A stretch of DNA of 64,000 bases. Source: Dickeya lacustris. GTDB lineage: Bacteria; Pseudomonadota; Gammaproteobacteria; Enterobacterales; Enterobacteriaceae. Location: assembly GCF_029635795.1 (NCBI RefSeq), contig NZ_CP114280.1, positions 3,224,001-3,288,000 on the forward strand, read 5' to 3'. This document shows, in pieces, positions 1-11,955 of this stretch. Below the pieces are notes generated by a model. The model saw only the letters and a list, made by a program, of their open reading frames with translations, was not told the origin of the DNA and made no database searches. The position numbers and the translations under genes were made by a program. Every line of letters begins with the position of its first letter. The first letter of the stretch is position 1.

Positions 1-597
1 GTCGGTGCCAGGGGGACGGATTTTACCTTGCATACGCCGGTCGGTGCGATAGCGGTTACGCTGCCGTTACCCGGGCGACACAATGTTGCCAATGCGCTGG
101 CTGCCGCCGCGCTGGCATTGGCTGTTGATGCACCGTTGGCGGCGGTGAAAGCCGGGTTAGCAGAACTGTCCGCTGTGCCTGGGCGTCTGTTCCCGATTAC
201 GCTTTCGGCGGGAAAACAGCTGCTTGATGATAGCTATAACGCCAATGTTGGTTCGATGCAGGCCGCAGTGCAGGTGCTGGCAGAAATGCCGGGATACCGT
301 GTGATGGTGGTCGGCGATATGGCTGAATTGGGTCAGGATGCTCAGGCCTGCCACCGTCAGGTTGGCGAAGCTGCGCATCAGGCAAAGATTGATAAAGTGC
401 TCAGTGTGGGCGTATTGAGCGCGCTCATCAGTGAAAATAGCGGCGTAGGCGAGCATTTCGCTGATAAACCCGCGTTGATTGCCCGTTTGCACGCGCTCAT
501 CGCGCAGCATAATACCCTGACGATATTAATCAAAGGCTCCCGCAGTGCGGCGATGGAGCAGGTAGTACACGCATTACAGGAGAATGCCACATGTTAG
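1..597 (+). CDS. murF: UDP-N-acetylmuramoyl-tripeptide--D-alanyl-D-alanine ligase (MurF), C-terminal part
   Basis: Adds D-Ala-D-Ala to UDP-MurNAc-tripeptide with ATP in the cytoplasm, the last step of nucleotide precursor synthesis. The reading frame is open from the first base, so the gene begins before the window; about 198 codons are visible of a family length near 450. The visible part holds the end of the Mur ligase central domain ([14 protein letters not shown]) and the C-terminal domain with DSYNAN and the GDMAELG stretch. Its stop overlaps the mraY start (ATGTTAG), as in E. coli. Identification is firm from sequence and from position at the head of the dcw cluster. Confidence 0.97.
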   Translation, partial: VGARGTDFTLHTPVGAIAVTLPLPGRHNVANALAAAALALAVDAPLAAVKAGLAELSAVPGRLFPITLSAGKQLLDDSYNANVGSMQAAVQVLAEMPGYRVMVVGDMAELGQDAQACHRQVGEAAHQAKIDKVLSVGVLSALISENSGVGEHFADKPALIARLHALIAQHNTLTILIKGSRSAAMEQVVHALQENATC

Positions 598-1674
598 TTT
601 GGCTGGCCGAGCATCTGGTCAAGTATTATTCCGGCTTTAACGTCTTCTCTTATTTGACGTTTCGCGCCATTGTCAGCCTGCTGACGGCATTAATGATTTC
701 GCTGTGGATGGGGCCGCACTTGATTGCCTGGCTCCAGCGCTTGCAGATAGGCCAGGTGGTGCGTAGCGAAGGGCCGGAGTCCCATTTTAGTAAGCGCGGC
801 ACCCCGACGATGGGCGGTGTGATGATTCTGGCTTCAATCATTGCCTCGGTGTTGCTGTGGGTTAATCTGGCGAACCCTTACGTCTGGTGCGTGCTGCTGG
901 TGTTAATCGGGTATGGCATCGTCGGGTTTGTCGATGATTACCGTAAGGTGGTGCGTAAAGACACCAAGGGGCTGATTGCGCGCTGGAAATATTTCTGGCA
1001 ATCGGTGCTGGCCTTGACGGTGGCATTTTCGATGTACGCCATTGGCAAAGGCACACCGGCAACACAACTGGTGGTGCCATTCTTCAAAGATGTGATGCCA
1101 CAGTTAGGGCTGCTCTATATTTTGCTGGCCTATTTTGTCATCGTCGGCACCAGTAACGCGGTGAACCTGACCGATGGCCTCGATGGGCTGGCGATTATGC
1201 CGACCGTGTTTGTCGCCGCCGGGTTTGCGCTGGTGGCCTGGGCTACCGGTAACATGAATTTCGCCAGTTATCTGCATATTCCCTACATTCGCCATGCCAG
1301 CGAGCTGGTGGTGGTGTGTACTGCCATTGTCGGTGCCGGTCTCGGTTTTCTCTGGTTTAACACTTATCCGGCCCAGGTGTTCATGGGCGAATGTCGGTTC
1401 TCTGGCTCTGGGCGGCGCGTTGGGAACGATAGCCGTGCTGCTGCGACAGGAGTTTCTGCTGGTGATTATGGGCGGTGTTTTCGTGGTGGAAACGCTGTCG
1501 GTTATCTTGCAGGTCGGTTCTTTCAAACTGCGTGGCCAGCGTATTTTCCGCATGGCGCCTATTCATCACCATTATGAACTTAAAGGGTGGCCGGAGCCGC
1601 GTGTGATTGTACGGTTCTGGATTATTTCGATGATGCTGATGCTCATCGGTTTGGTCACGCTCAAAGTACGGTAA
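591..1674 (+). CDS. mraY: Phospho-N-acetylmuramoyl-pentapeptide-transferase (MraY), interrupted by a +1 frameshift
   Basis: Integral membrane enzyme that moves phospho-MurNAc-pentapeptide from UDP to undecaprenyl phosphate, giving lipid I. The first part reads like E. coli MraY, with the active-site pair D115-D116 in GFVDDYRK. At codon 267 the sequence reads ggcGAATGTC where the family has GGC GAT GTC (Gly-Asp-Val). One extra A at 1390/1391 shifts the frame, and the correct C-terminus ([12 protein letters not shown] onward, ending TLKVR) continues in the next frame to the stop at 1674. As written, the first frame would give 328 residues with an unrelated tail. The total of 1084 bp is one more than the 1083 bp of a normal 360-residue gene. 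mraY is essential, so a base-call error is the likeliest cause; a genuine mutation cannot be excluded from sequence alone. Confidence 0.93.
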
Positions 1675-1690
1675 ATAAGGTACGGTAAAC

Positions 1691-3004
1691 ATGGACTATC
1701 AGGGTAGAAAGGTTGTCATTATCGGGTTAGGCCTGACAGGGCTGTCCTGTGTTGATTTTTTCCTGACGCGCGGTGTTGTGCCACGCGTGGTGGATACCCG
1801 TATCAGTCCACCGGGCCTTGATAAGTTACCTGCCAATATTGAGCGTCACCTCGGCAGCCTTAATGAAGCGTGGCTGTTGTCTGCGGATTTGATTATCGCA
1901 AGCCCCGGTATTGCGCTGGCGACGCCGCTGCTGTGTGAGGCGGCGCAGGCGGGGATTGAAATTATCGGCGATATCGAATTGTTCTGCCGTGAAGCGCAGG
2001 CACCTATCGTCGCTATCACCGGTTCCAACGGCAAGAGCACCGTGACCACGCTGGTTGGTGAAATGGCGCGCGCGGCGGGGTTAGCCGTAGGCGTAGGCGG
2101 CAATATCGGTGTTCCGGCGCTGGAACTGCTCAAGCAAGAGTGCTCGCTATATGTACTGGAGCTGTCCAGTTTTCAACTGGAAACCACCTACAGCCTGCGT
2201 GCCGCCGCTGCGACTATCCTCAATGTCACCGAAGATCACACCAACCGCTATCCGCTGGGGTTGCAGCAGTATCGTGCCGCCAAATTACGTATCTACGAAC
2301 AAGCCAGCGTCTGTATTGTCAATGCGGATGATGCGTTAACCATGCCGGTACGCGGTGCCGACGATCGCTGCCTGAGTTTTGGTGTCGATGTCGGTAATTA
2401 CCACCTTAATCGTCAGCAAGGGGAAACCTGGTTACGTGTTAACGGCGAGCGCGTGTTAAATACCCGCGAAATCAAACTGGTTGGGCAGCATAACTATACC
2501 AATGCGCTGGCTGCATTAGCGCTGGCTGATGCCGTTGGGATTCCGCGTGCCTCGGCGCTGACGGCGCTGACCACGTTTACCGGCTTGCCGCATCGCTTCC
2601 AACTGGCGCTGGAGCGTAACGGCGTTCGCTGGGTTAACGACTCGAAAGCCACCAATGTCGGTAGTACCGAAGCGGCGCTGAGTGGGCTGCGTGTTGATGG
2701 CACGCTGCACTTGCTGTTGGGCGGCGATGGTAAATCGGCAGATTTTTCTCCGCTGTTGCCTTATTTGCAGGGCGAGCATATCCGGCTGTACTGCTTTGGA
2801 CGCGATGGCGGGCAGTTGGCGGCGCTGCGCCCTGACATTGCCGCGCAGACGGAAACCATGGCGCAATCAATGCACCTGATCGCCGAGCGTCTGCGCTCCG
2901 GTGACATGGTACTGCTCTCGCCTGCCTGCGCCAGTTTAGATCAGTTCCGCAGCTTTGAGCAGCGCGGCGACGAATTCGCCCGTTTGGCGCAGGAGCTGGG
3001 ATAA
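1691..3004 (+). CDS. murD: UDP-N-acetylmuramoylalanine--D-glutamate ligase
   Basis: Cytoplasmic ATP-dependent ligase that adds D-glutamate to UDP-MurNAc-L-Ala. The 437-residue product has an N-terminal Rossmann-like UDP-binding domain ([13 protein letters not shown]), the Mur ligase P-loop GSNGKST near residue 111, the central motif [11 protein letters not shown], and the C-terminal domain with [15 protein letters not shown] and [11 protein letters not shown]. Length matches E. coli MurD (438). The stop TAA shares its last base with the ftsW ATG, so translation is coupled within the dcw operon. Confidence 0.98.
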   Translation: MDYQGRKVVIIGLGLTGLSCVDFFLTRGVVPRVVDTRISPPGLDKLPANIERHLGSLNEAWLLSADLIIASPGIALATPLLCEAAQAGIEIIGDIELFCREAQAPIVAITGSNGKSTVTTLVGEMARAAGLAVGVGGNIGVPALELLKQECSLYVLELSSFQLETTYSLRAAAATILNVTEDHTNRYPLGLQQYRAAKLRIYEQASVCIVNADDALTMPVRGADDRCLSFGVDVGNYHLNRQQGETWLRVNGERVLNTREIKLVGQHNYTNALAALALADAVGIPRASALTALTTFTGLPHRFQLALERNGVRWVNDSKATNVGSTEAALSGLRVDGTLHLLLGGDGKSADFSPLLPYLQGEHIRLYCFGRDGGQLAALRPDIAAQTETMAQSMHLIAERLRSGDMVLLSPACASLDQFRSFEQRGDEFARLAQELG

Positions 3005-4206
3005 TGCGCATTGTCGGAGCCAGTATTGTCGGGCGTCTGAAAAGTTGGATGATGGGGACTCGCGAAAGCGATGACCTCAGCGCCGTACTGTATGATCGGA
3101 CGCTGTTGTGGCTGACGCTGGGGCTGGCGATTATTGGTTTTGTGATGGTGACATCGGCATCCATGCCGGTAGGACAGCGTTTGGCAAGCGACCCGTTTTT
3201 ATTTGCCAAACGTGATGCGCTCTATCTTGGGCTGGCATTTGGCTTATCGCTGGTGACGATGCGGGTGCCGATGGAGGTCTGGCAGCGCTATAGCATTGTC
3301 TTGCTGTTGGCATCCATCGTGATGCTGCTGGTGGTGTTGGTGGTTGGCAGCTCGGTGAATGGCGCATCCCGCTGGATTTCCCTTGGCCCGTTGCGTGTTC
3401 AGCCTGCCGAGCTCTCCAAGCTTTCGCTGTTTTGCTACCTCTCCAGCTATATGGTGCGCAAGGTTGATGAAGTGCGCAGTAACTTCTGGGGCTTTTGTAA
3501 ACCGATGGGCGTCATGGTAGTGCTGGCGGTGCTGCTGCTGGCCCAGCCGGATCTGGGTACTGTCGTTGTGCTGTTTATTACCACGCTGGCCATGCTGTTT
3601 TTGGCCGGTGCCAAATTGTGGCAGTTTCTTGCCATTATCGGTTGCGGCGCTTTTGCCGTTGGGCTGTTGATTATTGCCGAGCCTTACCGTGTGCGCCGCG
3701 TGACCTCGTTCTGGAACCCGTGGGACGACCCGTTTGGCAGCGGCTATCAGCTCACCCAATCGCTTATGGCGTTTGGCCGTGGGGAATTATGGGGACAAGG
3801 GCTCGGTAACTCCGTACAGAAGCTGGAATACTTACCTGAAGCGCACACCGACTTTATTTTCTCCATTTTAGGAGAAGAGCTTGGCTATATCGGTGTGGTT
3901 TTAGCACTGTTAATGATATTCTGCGTCGCTTTTCGGGCGATGTCTATCGGACGCAGAGCACTGGAAATCGATCAGCGTTTTTCTGGTTTTCTGGCCTGCT
4001 CAATAGGTATCTGGTTCAGCTTTCAAACACTGGTCAATGTCGGTGCGGCGGCAGGTATGTTGCCGACGAAAGGGTTGACTCTACCGCTTATCAGTTACGG
4101 TGGTTCCAGTTTGTTGATTATGTCAACGGCCATCGTGTTGTTGTTGCGTATTGACTATGAGACGCGCCTGACGAAAGCGCAGGCGTTTACGAGGAGTGCC
4201 CGATGA
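3004..4206 (+). CDS. ftsW: Septal peptidoglycan glycosyltransferase FtsW (SEDS family)
   Basis: Polytopic inner-membrane SEDS protein that polymerises lipid II at the septum together with FtsI. The 400-residue product has a short cytoplasmic N-terminus and about ten hydrophobic segments. The SEDS-conserved stretches are visible: [10 protein letters not shown], the loop [33 protein letters not shown] and, near the C-terminus, [10 protein letters not shown]. The N-terminus is slightly shorter than in E. coli (414). The start is set by one-base overlap with the murD stop, and the end overlaps the murG ATG by four bases (ATGA). Confidence 0.97.
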   Translation: MRIVGASIVGRLKSWMMGTRESDDLSAVLYDRTLLWLTLGLAIIGFVMVTSASMPVGQRLASDPFLFAKRDALYLGLAFGLSLVTMRVPMEVWQRYSIVLLLASIVMLLVVLVVGSSVNGASRWISLGPLRVQPAELSKLSLFCYLSSYMVRKVDEVRSNFWGFCKPMGVMVVLAVLLLAQPDLGTVVVLFITTLAMLFLAGAKLWQFLAIIGCGAFAVGLLIIAEPYRVRRVTSFWNPWDDPFGSGYQLTQSLMAFGRGELWGQGLGNSVQKLEYLPEAHTDFIFSILGEELGYIGVVLALLMIFCVAFRAMSIGRRALEIDQRFSGFLACSIGIWFSFQTLVNVGAAAGMLPTKGLTLPLISYGGSSLLIMSTAIVLLLRIDYETRLTKAQAFTRSAR

Positions 4207-5294
4207 GTGGCAAAGGCAAGCGTTTGATGGTGATGGCAGGCGGAACCGGTGGGCATGTGTTCCCTGGTCTTGCCGTTGCGCAACACTTGATGGCGCAGGG
4301 CTGGCAGGTGCGCTGGCTTGGCACTGCTGACAGAATGGAAGCCGAACTGGTGCCTAAACACGGCATCGATATCGACTTTATTCGCATTTCGGGGTTGAGA
4401 GGGAAGGGACTTGTTGCGCTGCTGCTTGCGCCAGTGCGTATTTTTCGCGCCGTGCGACAGGCCCAGACGATTATTCGCCGTTATCAACCCGATGTGGTGC
4501 TGGGCATGGGCGGTTATGTGTCAGGCCCGGGTGGTATTGCCGCCTGGCTGTGCGGTGTTCCGGTGGTTTTACATGAGCAAAATGGTATCGCCGGGCTGAC
4601 CAATCGTTGGTTGTCGCGTATCGCCAGCCGGGTTTTACAGGCATTTCCCGGCGCTTTTTCTGACGCAGAGGTGGTGGGGAACCCGGTGCGAACCGATGTG
4701 TTGGCGCTACCGGCCCCTGAGCAACGCTTGACCGATCGCCATGGCCCGGTGCGCGTGCTGGTCGTTGGCGGCAGCCAGGGCGCGCGCGTGCTCAACCAAA
4801 CGTTGCCCGGTGTGGCCGCCGCGTTGGGTGAGGCGGTGACTATCTGGCATCAGACCGGGAAAGGCGCGCAAAGCGATGTTCAGGCGGCCTATGCCGATGC
4901 CGGGCAGCCGCAGCATCGTATTACGGAATTTATCGATGATATGGCACAGGCGTATGCCTGGGCGGATGTCGTGGTATGCCGCTCTGGCGCATTAACCGTC
5001 AGTGAAGTCGCTGCCGCAGGTTTACCGGCGCTGTTCGTGCCTTTTCAGCATAAAGATCGCCAACAATATTGGAACGCTTTACCGCTGGAAAAGGCTGGGG
5101 CGGCCAAAATTATTGAACAGTCAGACCTCAGCGTTGAAGCATTAAGCACAACGCTCTCTGGCTGGGATCGGGCAACACTCCGTGAGATGGCGCAAAGAGC
5201 CCGCACGGTAGCGCACCCCGATGCAACGCAGAAGGTAGCAGAGCACGTTATCGCCGCAGCGACAGCGAACTCCTCTCGTTCTGCTCAGGATTAA
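4203..5294 (+). CDS. murG: UDP-GlcNAc:lipid I N-acetylglucosaminyltransferase
   Basis: Peripheral membrane GT-B glycosyltransferase (family GT28) that converts lipid I to lipid II. The N-terminal domain begins with the glycine-rich [16 protein letters not shown], followed by [12 protein letters not shown] and HEQNGIAG. The C-terminal UDP-GlcNAc domain has [13 protein letters not shown] and the signature [22 protein letters not shown]. The 363-residue length is a little above E. coli (355), from a longer C-terminal tail. It overlaps ftsW by four bases and is followed by 47 bp before murC. Confidence 0.98.
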   Translation: MSGKGKRLMVMAGGTGGHVFPGLAVAQHLMAQGWQVRWLGTADRMEAELVPKHGIDIDFIRISGLRGKGLVALLLAPVRIFRAVRQAQTIIRRYQPDVVLGMGGYVSGPGGIAAWLCGVPVVLHEQNGIAGLTNRWLSRIASRVLQAFPGAFSDAEVVGNPVRTDVLALPAPEQRLTDRHGPVRVLVVGGSQGARVLNQTLPGVAAALGEAVTIWHQTGKGAQSDVQAAYADAGQPQHRITEFIDDMAQAYAWADVVVCRSGALTVSEVAAAGLPALFVPFQHKDRQQYWNALPLEKAGAAKIIEQSDLSVEALSTTLSGWDRATLREMAQRARTVAHPDATQKVAEHVIAAATANSSRSAQD

Positions 5295-5341
5295 TGATAT
5301 GGCCGGAACTCTCCCGGCATTGATGTAGGTTGCGATAAATA

Positions 5342-6802
5342 GTGAATACACAAGAACTGGCGAAACTGCGTTCCATCGTGCCGGAGATGCACCGAGTTAG
5401 GCACATCCATTTTGTCGGTATCGGCGGTGCCGGTATGGGTGGCATTGCTGAGGTTCTGGCGAATGAAGGCTATGAAATAAGCGGTTCTGACCTGGCACCG
5501 AATGCGGTGACGCAACAACTGACCGAGTTGGGTGCGCAGATTTATTTTCACCATCGCCCGGAAAATGTGAATAACGCAAGTGTGGTTGTGGTGTCCAGCG
5601 CGATTACAGCAGACAACCCAGAGATTATAGCGGCTCATGAGGCCCGTATTCCCGTGATTCGTCGAGCAGAAATGCTGGCAGAATTGATGCGCTTTCGTCA
5701 TGGCATCGCAATTGCGGGTACGCATGGCAAAACCACGACGACGGCAATGGTCACAAGTATCTATGCCGAAGCGGGTTTAGACCCGACGTTTGTCAATGGC
5801 GGATTGGTTAAAGCGGCGGGGACGCATGCCCGTTTGGGCTCGAGCCGTTTTTTGATAGCTGAGGCGGATGAAAGCGATGCCTCGTTTCTGCATTTGCAGC
5901 CGATGGTCGCTATTGTCACCAATATTGAAGCTGACCATATGGATACGTATCAGGGCGATTTTGAGAACCTCAAACAGACGTTCATCAATTTCCTGCATAA
6001 CCTGCCTTTTTATGGGCATGCGGTGATGTGCCTTGATGATGCGGTGATTCGTGAGCTGTTGCCGCGTGTTGGCCGCCATATTACGACCTATGGTTTTAGT
6101 GAGAATGCGGATGTACGCGTGGCTGATTACCGTCAGGTTGGCGCACAGGGCATGTTCACGCTGGCGCGACAGGGTAAACCGCTGCTGAATGTCACCCTCA
6201 ACGCACCGGGGCGTCATAATGCGTTGAATGCCGCCGCCGCCGTCGCGGTTGCAACGGAAGAAGGTATTGACGACGAGGCCATCTTGCGGGCGCTGGCGCG
6301 TTTTCAGGGAACCGGTCGCCGCTTTGATTTTCTGGGCGAGTTTTCCCTGGTGCCGGTTAATGGCAAAAGCGGCAGCGCCATGCTGGTTGATGACTATGGG
6401 CATCATCCAACCGAGGTTGACGCGACCATTAAGGCGGCACGGGCGGGCTGGCCGGATAAGCGTGTGGTGATGATTTTCCAGCCGCACCGTTATACCCGTA
6501 CTCGTGACCTGTACGATGACTTCGCGCATGTTTTGTCTCAGGTCGATGTGTTACTGATGCTGGATGTGTACCCGGCCGGTGAAGCACCGATTCCTGGTGC
6601 CGATAGCCGTTCCCTGTGTCGGACGATTCGCGGGCGCGGAAAGATAGATCCTATCATGGTGCCGGATGTTGACGCGTTACCGGAGTTACTGGCGCAAGCA
6701 TTGCAGGGTGATGACCTGATACTGGTACAAGGTGCCGGTAACATTGGCAAACTGGCGCGTCGGCTGGCGGAAACCCGCCTGCAACCGGCAGCTAAAGACT
6801 GA
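5342..6802 (+). CDS. murC: UDP-N-acetylmuramate--L-alanine ligase
   Basis: First of the amino-acid-adding Mur ligases; cytoplasmic. The start is a GTG giving [16 protein letters not shown], colinear with E. coli MurC. Motifs include [16 protein letters not shown] (UDP-MurNAc Rossmann domain), the P-loop [41 protein letters not shown] and DDYGHHPTE. Length 486 compares with 491 in E. coli. In most enterobacteria ddlB follows directly; here the next recognisable gene is ftsQ, 188 bp downstream. Confidence 0.98.
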   Translation: MNTQELAKLRSIVPEMHRVRHIHFVGIGGAGMGGIAEVLANEGYEISGSDLAPNAVTQQLTELGAQIYFHHRPENVNNASVVVVSSAITADNPEIIAAHEARIPVIRRAEMLAELMRFRHGIAIAGTHGKTTTTAMVTSIYAEAGLDPTFVNGGLVKAAGTHARLGSSRFLIAEADESDASFLHLQPMVAIVTNIEADHMDTYQGDFENLKQTFINFLHNLPFYGHAVMCLDDAVIRELLPRVGRHITTYGFSENADVRVADYRQVGAQGMFTLARQGKPLLNVTLNAPGRHNALNAAAAVAVATEEGIDDEAILRALARFQGTGRRFDFLGEFSLVPVNGKSGSAMLVDDYGHHPTEVDATIKAARAGWPDKRVVMIFQPHRYTRTRDLYDDFAHVLSQVDVLLMLDVYPAGEAPIPGADSRSLCRTIRGRGKIDPIMVPDVDALPELLAQALQGDDLILVQGAGNIGKLARRLAETRLQPAAKD

Positions 6803-6823
6803 AAATGGGAATATGAGCGCGTG

Positions 6824-6985
6824 ATGGCAGTGATAAAACGAACCTTTATGGGTTGTCTTTTTGGCCAGAAGCCCGATGTTGAGCAGACGGGACACTGGCT
6901 GAAGCACTGCTATGAGGTGTGTTTTTCGCACTCGCCCCCGAAAAAGGCAGGGGTATTGCCGCGCATGTCTTGCGGAATTGGCTGA
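6824..6985 (+). CDS. Possible 53-residue ORF in the space normally held by ddlB
   Basis: An ATG at 6824 opens a 53-codon frame ([16 protein letters not shown]...) ending six bases before ftsQ. I see no resemblance to D-Ala-D-Ala ligase, which should show an ATP-grasp domain, or to another family. There is no convincing Shine-Dalgarno sequence. It may be non-coding filler left after ddlB was lost; listed because it fills the whole murC-ftsQ gap in one frame. Confidence 0.2.
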   Translation: MAVIKRTFMGCLFGQKPDVEQTGHWLKHCYEVCFSHSPPKKAGVLPRMSCGIG

Positions 6986-6990
6986 TTAGT

Positions 6991-7863
6991 ATGTCGCAGG
7001 CGGCGTTAAATACACACGGGCGTGAACCGGGGAACAGTTCGCGAGGCAGCAGTAACGGTGTTCAACTGGCTGGAATCGTGTTCCTGCTCATGGTGGTGGG
7101 AACTATCCTGTGGGGAAGCTGGATGGTGCTGGGGTGGATGAAAGATGCCAGCCGTCTGCCACTCTCCCGATTGGTTGTCACCGGTGAGCGGCACTACACC
7201 ACCAACGATGATATTCGGCAGGCGATTTTGTCATTAGGGCCGCCAGGGACATTTATGACACAGGATGTGAATGTCATTCAGCAGCAGATAGAACGCTTAC
7301 CTTGGATCAAACAAGCGAGCGTGCGCAAGCAGTGGCCGGATGAATTAAAGATTCATCTGGTTGAATATATTCCGTTTGCGCGCTGGAATGACCAGCTAAT
7401 GGTTGATAGTGACGGAAATACGTTCAGCGTGCCGGCTGAACGGGTTGGTAATAAAAAACTGCCGATGCTTTATGGCCCCGAAGGCAGTGAAGACGATGTG
7501 CTTGAGGGATATCGTGAAATTAGCCAGACCCTGGTGGCAGGCAAATTCATGGTGAAGATGGTGGCGATGACCGCGCGCCATTCATGGCAGGTAGGCTTGG
7601 AAGATGATGTCCGCCTTAATCTGGGGCGTGATGACCGCAATCGGCGACTGGCGCGTTTTCTGGAGTTGTATGCGTTATTACAGCGGCAGGCTCAAACGGA
7701 AAACAAGCGGGTCAATTATGTCGATTTACGGTACGACACCGGTGCGGCAGTAGGATGGGGCCCGGCGTTTATTGAGCAGCCAAAAGACAGTGATCAGCAA
7801 AAAGACATTGGTCAGCAAAAGAACGGTAATCAGCAAAATCAGGCACAGGCTAAACAGCAATGA
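6991..7863 (+). CDS. ftsQ: Cell division protein FtsQ
   Basis: Bitopic divisome protein that links FtsB/FtsL to the septal synthase. The start is placed at the ATG giving [12 protein letters not shown], matching the E. coli N-terminus; the frame is open 24 codons further upstream but those residues have no counterpart. One membrane span lies near residues 25-50 ([19 protein letters not shown]). The POTRA domain follows ([47 protein letters not shown]), then the FtsQ beta domain with [13 protein letters not shown]. The C-terminal tail contains a three-fold 18-bp repeat (residues about 265-282), which makes it a little longer than E. coli FtsQ. It overlaps ftsA by four bases. Confidence 0.96.
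   Translation: MSQAALNTHGREPGNSSRGSSNGVQLAGIVFLLMVVGTILWGSWMVLGWMKDASRLPLSRLVVTGERHYTTNDDIRQAILSLGPPGTFMTQDVNVIQQQIERLPWIKQASVRKQWPDELKIHLVEYIPFARWNDQLMVDSDGNTFSVPAERVGNKKLPMLYGPEGSEDDVLEGYREISQTLVAGKFMVKMVAMTARHSWQVGLEDDVRLNLGRDDRNRRLARFLELYALLQRQAQTENKRVNYVDLRYDTGAAVGWGPAFIEQPKDSDQQKDIGQQKNGNQQNQAQAKQQ
7783..7836 (+). repeat. In-frame 18-bp tandem repeat, three copies, in the ftsQ tail
   Basis: Three 18-bp units (7783-7800, 7801-7818, 7819-7836) each end in a CAGCAA hexamer and encode six-residue units of the type KD-x-x-QQ. They sit in the poorly conserved periplasmic tail of FtsQ. E. coli FtsQ ends with a shorter glutamine-rich tail. Confidence 0.8.
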
Positions 7864-9116
7864 TCAAGTCGACGGACAGAAAACTGGTAGTTGGGCTGGA
7901 AATCGGTACAGCAAAAGTCGCTGCACTGGTTGGTGAGGTTCTGCCAGATGGCATGATCAATATCATCGGTGTGGGCAGTTGCCCATCCCGGGGTATGGAT
8001 AAAGGTGGTGTTAATGATTTGGAGTCGGTGGTCAAGTGTGTGCAGCGCGCCATCGACCAGGCGGAACTGATGGCGGACTGCCAGATCTCTTCGGTGTATC
8101 TGGCATTGTCTGGCAAACATATCAGTTGCCAGAACGAGATTGGTATGGTGCCTATCTCGGAAGAAGAAGTGACTCAGGACGATGTAGAAAGCGTGGTGCA
8201 TACGGCCAAATCTGTCCGGGTGCGCGACGAGCACCGCATCTTGCATGTTATCCCGCAAGAGTACGCGATTGATTATCAGGAAGGGATTAAAAACCCGGTT
8301 GGCTTGTCCGGTGTCCGTATGCAGGCCAAGGTGCACCTCATCACCTGCCATAATGATATGGCGAAGAATATCGTCAAGGCAGTAGAACGCTGTGGCTTGA
8401 AAGTGGATCAACTGATTTTCGCTGGTCTGGCATCAAGTTATGCGGTGCTGACCGAGGATGAGCGGGAGTTAGGTGTCTGTGTGGTGGATATCGGCGGTGG
8501 CACCATGGATATGGCTGTTTACACCGGTGGTGCGTTACGCCACACAAAAGTGATTCCGTATGCTGGTAACGTGGTTACGAGCGATATAGCCTACGCGTTT
8601 GGTACGCCGCCGACCGATGCCGAGGCCATAAAAGTGCGTTATGGCTGTGCGCTGGGTTCGATTGTCAGCAAGGATGAAACGGTGGAAGTACCGAGTGTTG
8701 GCGGCAGGCCACCTCGTAGTCTGCAACGTCAGACCCTGGCTGAAGTGATTGAACCGCGTTACACCGAATTGTTGAATCTGGTTAATGAAGAGCTGTTGCA
8801 GTTGCAGGAGCAGTTGCGTCAGCAAGGCGTGAAACACCATCTGGCGGCTGGTATCGTGCTGACCGGCGGTGCCGCGCAGATTGATGGGCTGGCCGCCTGT
8901 GCGCAGCGTGTTTTTCATACACAGGTGCGTATTGGTCAGCCGCTAAACATTACAGGCTTAACGGATTATGCACAGGAACCCTACTATTCGACCGCTGTAG
9001 GGTTGCTGCATTACGGCAAAGAGTCTCATCTGAGTGGTGAACACGAAGTTGAGAAGCGCGCTTCTGTCAGCAACTGGTTTAAACGCCTGAATAGCTGGCT
9101 AAGAAAAGAATTTTGA
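7860..9116 (+). CDS. ftsA: Cell division protein FtsA
   Basis: Actin-family ATPase that tethers FtsZ to the membrane and recruits later divisome proteins. The 418-residue product shows the actin phosphate-binding motifs [18 protein letters not shown] (N-terminal) and [18 protein letters not shown], plus the adenosine motif [12 protein letters not shown]. The 1C subdomain lies in about residues 85-165. The C-terminal amphipathic membrane-targeting helix is visible ([14 protein letters not shown]). Length is essentially that of E. coli (420). The ATG overlaps the ftsQ stop. Confidence 0.98.
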   Translation: MIKSTDRKLVVGLEIGTAKVAALVGEVLPDGMINIIGVGSCPSRGMDKGGVNDLESVVKCVQRAIDQAELMADCQISSVYLALSGKHISCQNEIGMVPISEEEVTQDDVESVVHTAKSVRVRDEHRILHVIPQEYAIDYQEGIKNPVGLSGVRMQAKVHLITCHNDMAKNIVKAVERCGLKVDQLIFAGLASSYAVLTEDERELGVCVVDIGGGTMDMAVYTGGALRHTKVIPYAGNVVTSDIAYAFGTPPTDAEAIKVRYGCALGSIVSKDETVEVPSVGGRPPRSLQRQTLAEVIEPRYTELLNLVNEELLQLQEQLRQQGVKHHLAAGIVLTGGAAQIDGLAACAQRVFHTQVRIGQPLNITGLTDYAQEPYYSTAVGLLHYGKESHLSGEHEVEKRASVSNWFKRLNSWLRKEF

Positions 9117-9189
9117 CGATTATCAAAAGAGATCATGATTACGACTTTTTTGATCTTGAAGTAACACAGGCACAAGACGGAGAGAGATT

Positions 9190-10344
9190 ATGTTTGAACC
9201 AATGGAGTTAACCAACGACGCGGTGATTAAAGTCATCGGCGTCGGTGGCGGTGGCGGTAACGCCGTCGAACACATGGTGCGTGAACGCATCGAAGGTGTT
9301 GAATTCTTTGCGGTTAACACCGATGCCCAGGCACTGAGAAAAACGGCAGTAGGTCAGACAATCCAGATTGGTAGCGGTATCACCAAAGGGCTGGGTGCCG
9401 GAGCTAACCCTGAAGTGGGCCGTAATTCAGCCGAAGAAGATCGTGATGCACTGCGCACCGCTCTGGAAGGTGCAGACATGGTCTTTATTGCGGCTGGAAT
9501 GGGCGGAGGCACCGGAACTGGCGCTGCACCCGTTGTCGCCGAGGTGGCTAAAGAGCTCGGCATCTTAACCGTTGCTGTGGTGACGAAGCCGTTTAACTTC
9601 GAAGGCAAAAAACGCATGGCGTTTGCCGAGCAGGGTATTGCCGAGCTCTCTAAGCATGTCGATTCGCTCATTACCATACCGAATGATAAGTTGCTGAAAG
9701 TGCTGGGGCGCGGTATCTCTTTGCTTGATGCGTTTGGCGCAGCGAACGATGTGCTAAAAGGCGCGGTTCAGGGGATTGCGGAACTGATCACTCGCCCAGG
9801 TCTGATGAACGTAGACTTCGCCGACGTGCGTACCGTGATGTCTGAAATGGGCTACGCGATGATGGGCTCTGGCGTTGCCCGTGGTGAAGACCGTGCCGAA
9901 GAAGCCGCTGAAATGGCGATTTCCAGCCCACTGCTCGAAGATATCGATCTGTCGGGTGCTCGTGGTGTGCTGGTTAACATTACTGCGGGTTTTGATCTGC
10001 GTTTGGATGAGTTTGAAACGGTAGGGAACACGATTCGTGCATTTGCTTCTGATAATGCCACGGTTGTGATCGGTACCTCGCTTGACCCAGACATGAATGA
10101 CGAGCTGCGTGTTACTGTTGTGGCGACGGGTATCGGTATGGATAAACGCCCTGAAATCACGTTGGTGACGAATAAGCAGACCAGCAGCCAGCCTGTTATG
10201 GATCACCGTTATCAACAACATGGAATGGCGCCATTGCCGCAGGAGAAACCTGCTGCTAAAGTCGTGAATGATCAGAGCGTACAGCCCAATAAGGAACCGG
10301 ATTATCTTGATATTCCGGCCTTCTTGCGCAAGCAGGCCGACTAA
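9190..10344 (+). CDS. ftsZ: Cell division GTPase FtsZ
   Basis: Tubulin homologue forming the Z-ring. The 384-residue product begins [26 protein letters not shown], carries the tubulin signature [10 protein letters not shown], the T7 loop region with [11 protein letters not shown], and the conserved C-terminal peptide [15 protein letters not shown] that binds FtsA and ZipA. A variable linker spans about residues 320-367. A purine-rich Shine-Dalgarno (ACGGAGAGAG) precedes the ATG. The 73 bp between ftsA and ftsZ carry no gene. Confidence 0.99.
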   Translation: MFEPMELTNDAVIKVIGVGGGGGNAVEHMVRERIEGVEFFAVNTDAQALRKTAVGQTIQIGSGITKGLGAGANPEVGRNSAEEDRDALRTALEGADMVFIAAGMGGGTGTGAAPVVAEVAKELGILTVAVVTKPFNFEGKKRMAFAEQGIAELSKHVDSLITIPNDKLLKVLGRGISLLDAFGAANDVLKGAVQGIAELITRPGLMNVDFADVRTVMSEMGYAMMGSGVARGEDRAEEAAEMAISSPLLEDIDLSGARGVLVNITAGFDLRLDEFETVGNTIRAFASDNATVVIGTSLDPDMNDELRVTVVATGIGMDKRPEITLVTNKQTSSQPVMDHRYQQHGMAPLPQEKPAAKVVNDQSVQPNKEPDYLDIPAFLRKQAD

Positions 10345-10391
10345 GGCCGGTTGGCATCTCCGCTCTTTGTGCTAAACTGTGCCGCCGGTCT

Positions 10392-10400
10392 TGGTATAAG
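10392..10400 (+). promoter_or_regulatory. Possible extended -10 promoter for lpxC
   Basis: TGGTATAAG matches an extended -10 element (TGn plus TATAAT-like) in the 93-bp ftsZ-lpxC gap, about 38 bp before the lpxC start. No good -35 hexamer is visible 16-18 bp upstream, which extended -10 promoters can do without. Assigned by pattern only. Confidence 0.35.
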
Positions 10401-10422
10401 CTAAGGCCGTAGGTTCAGATGA

Positions 10423-11355
<933 letters not shown>

Positions 11356-11364
11356 GTGACGGAT

Positions 11365-11402
11365 GATACAGAGGATAAACCATCAAGGTTAATCCCTGTA
11401 TT
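11365..11402. terminator. Imperfect inverted repeat after lpxC
   Basis: The arms around 11365-11381 and 11387-11402 pair imperfectly over about 16 bp (GATACAG.. with ..CCCTGTATT). They lie between convergent lpxC and the DUF721 gene. T-tracts on either side are short, so it is a candidate bidirectional terminator rather than a certain one. Confidence 0.45.
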
Positions 11403-11436
11403 ATTAGCGCTATCGTGCTTTTGTAACGATGTAATC

Positions 11437-11955
11437 TTATAACGACGAGGTGTTGCTGGTATTCTCTCCGGCCAGTAACGCCAGTCGTTTTAGTATTTTC
11501 TGCAACCCCTCTGGACTTTGCTCCGCCAGGTTATTCAGTATTTCCGCACTGTGAACGCTTAACTTTCGCGTCGTCGATGGTATATCGGCTATCGTTTCGA
11601 TTGTCGGCGCGCGCTCATTTTCATGCACTTTTGCGGCCAGTGCTGGATTAATCCTGATGTCGATTGCGACCAATGATGGTAGTATTTGTGCGCGCAGCGC
11701 TGACAGTATTGCGGGTTGCTCATAACGTAACCGCATTAACCAGTTGGCGCTGGCTGTTTCCAGTATCAGTAGCCCCTGTCGATAGTTAGCGACGCGGCAA
11801 AAGGGATGCAGCGCAGAGGGGAGCAAACCCATGACAGCCCGATTGAGCTTTAATAAAGCCAGTGCTCGTTGTTGAATATCGTGCAACGGGCCTGAAGCGG
11901 CTGGCGATGCGCCATCAAAAAATGACTCCAGTGATTGTGGACGGTTATCACGCAT
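11437..11955 (-). CDS. DUF721 / DciA-like protein
   Basis: A 172-residue protein with the DUF721 (DciA) fold signature in its first 110 residues: a helical start (DIQQRALALLKLNRAVMGLLP) followed by VANYRQGLLILETASANWLMRLRYEQ and ILSALRAQ, the KH-like region of DciA. DciA proteins act as loaders or partners of the replicative helicase DnaB in bacteria that lack the phage-derived loader DnaC. Enterobacteria generally use DnaC, so here the protein may be a diverged relic or have another job. The last 60 residues look disordered. The gene diverges from secM with only 27 bp between the two starts, so the secM promoter must lie partly inside this gene. The family call is good; the function is inference. 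Confidence 0.75.
   Translation of the reverse strand: MRDNRPQSLESFFDGASPAASGPLHDIQQRALALLKLNRAVMGLLPSALHPFCRVANYRQGLLILETASANWLMRLRYEQPAILSALRAQILPSLVAIDIRINPALAAKVHENERAPTIETIADIPSTTRKLSVHSAEILNNLAEQSPEGLQKILKRLALLAGENTSNTSSL

Noticed and set aside
1381..1400. Programmed ribosomal frameshift in mraY.
   Set aside because: There is no slippery heptamer or downstream pseudoknot, and no known mraY uses frameshifting.
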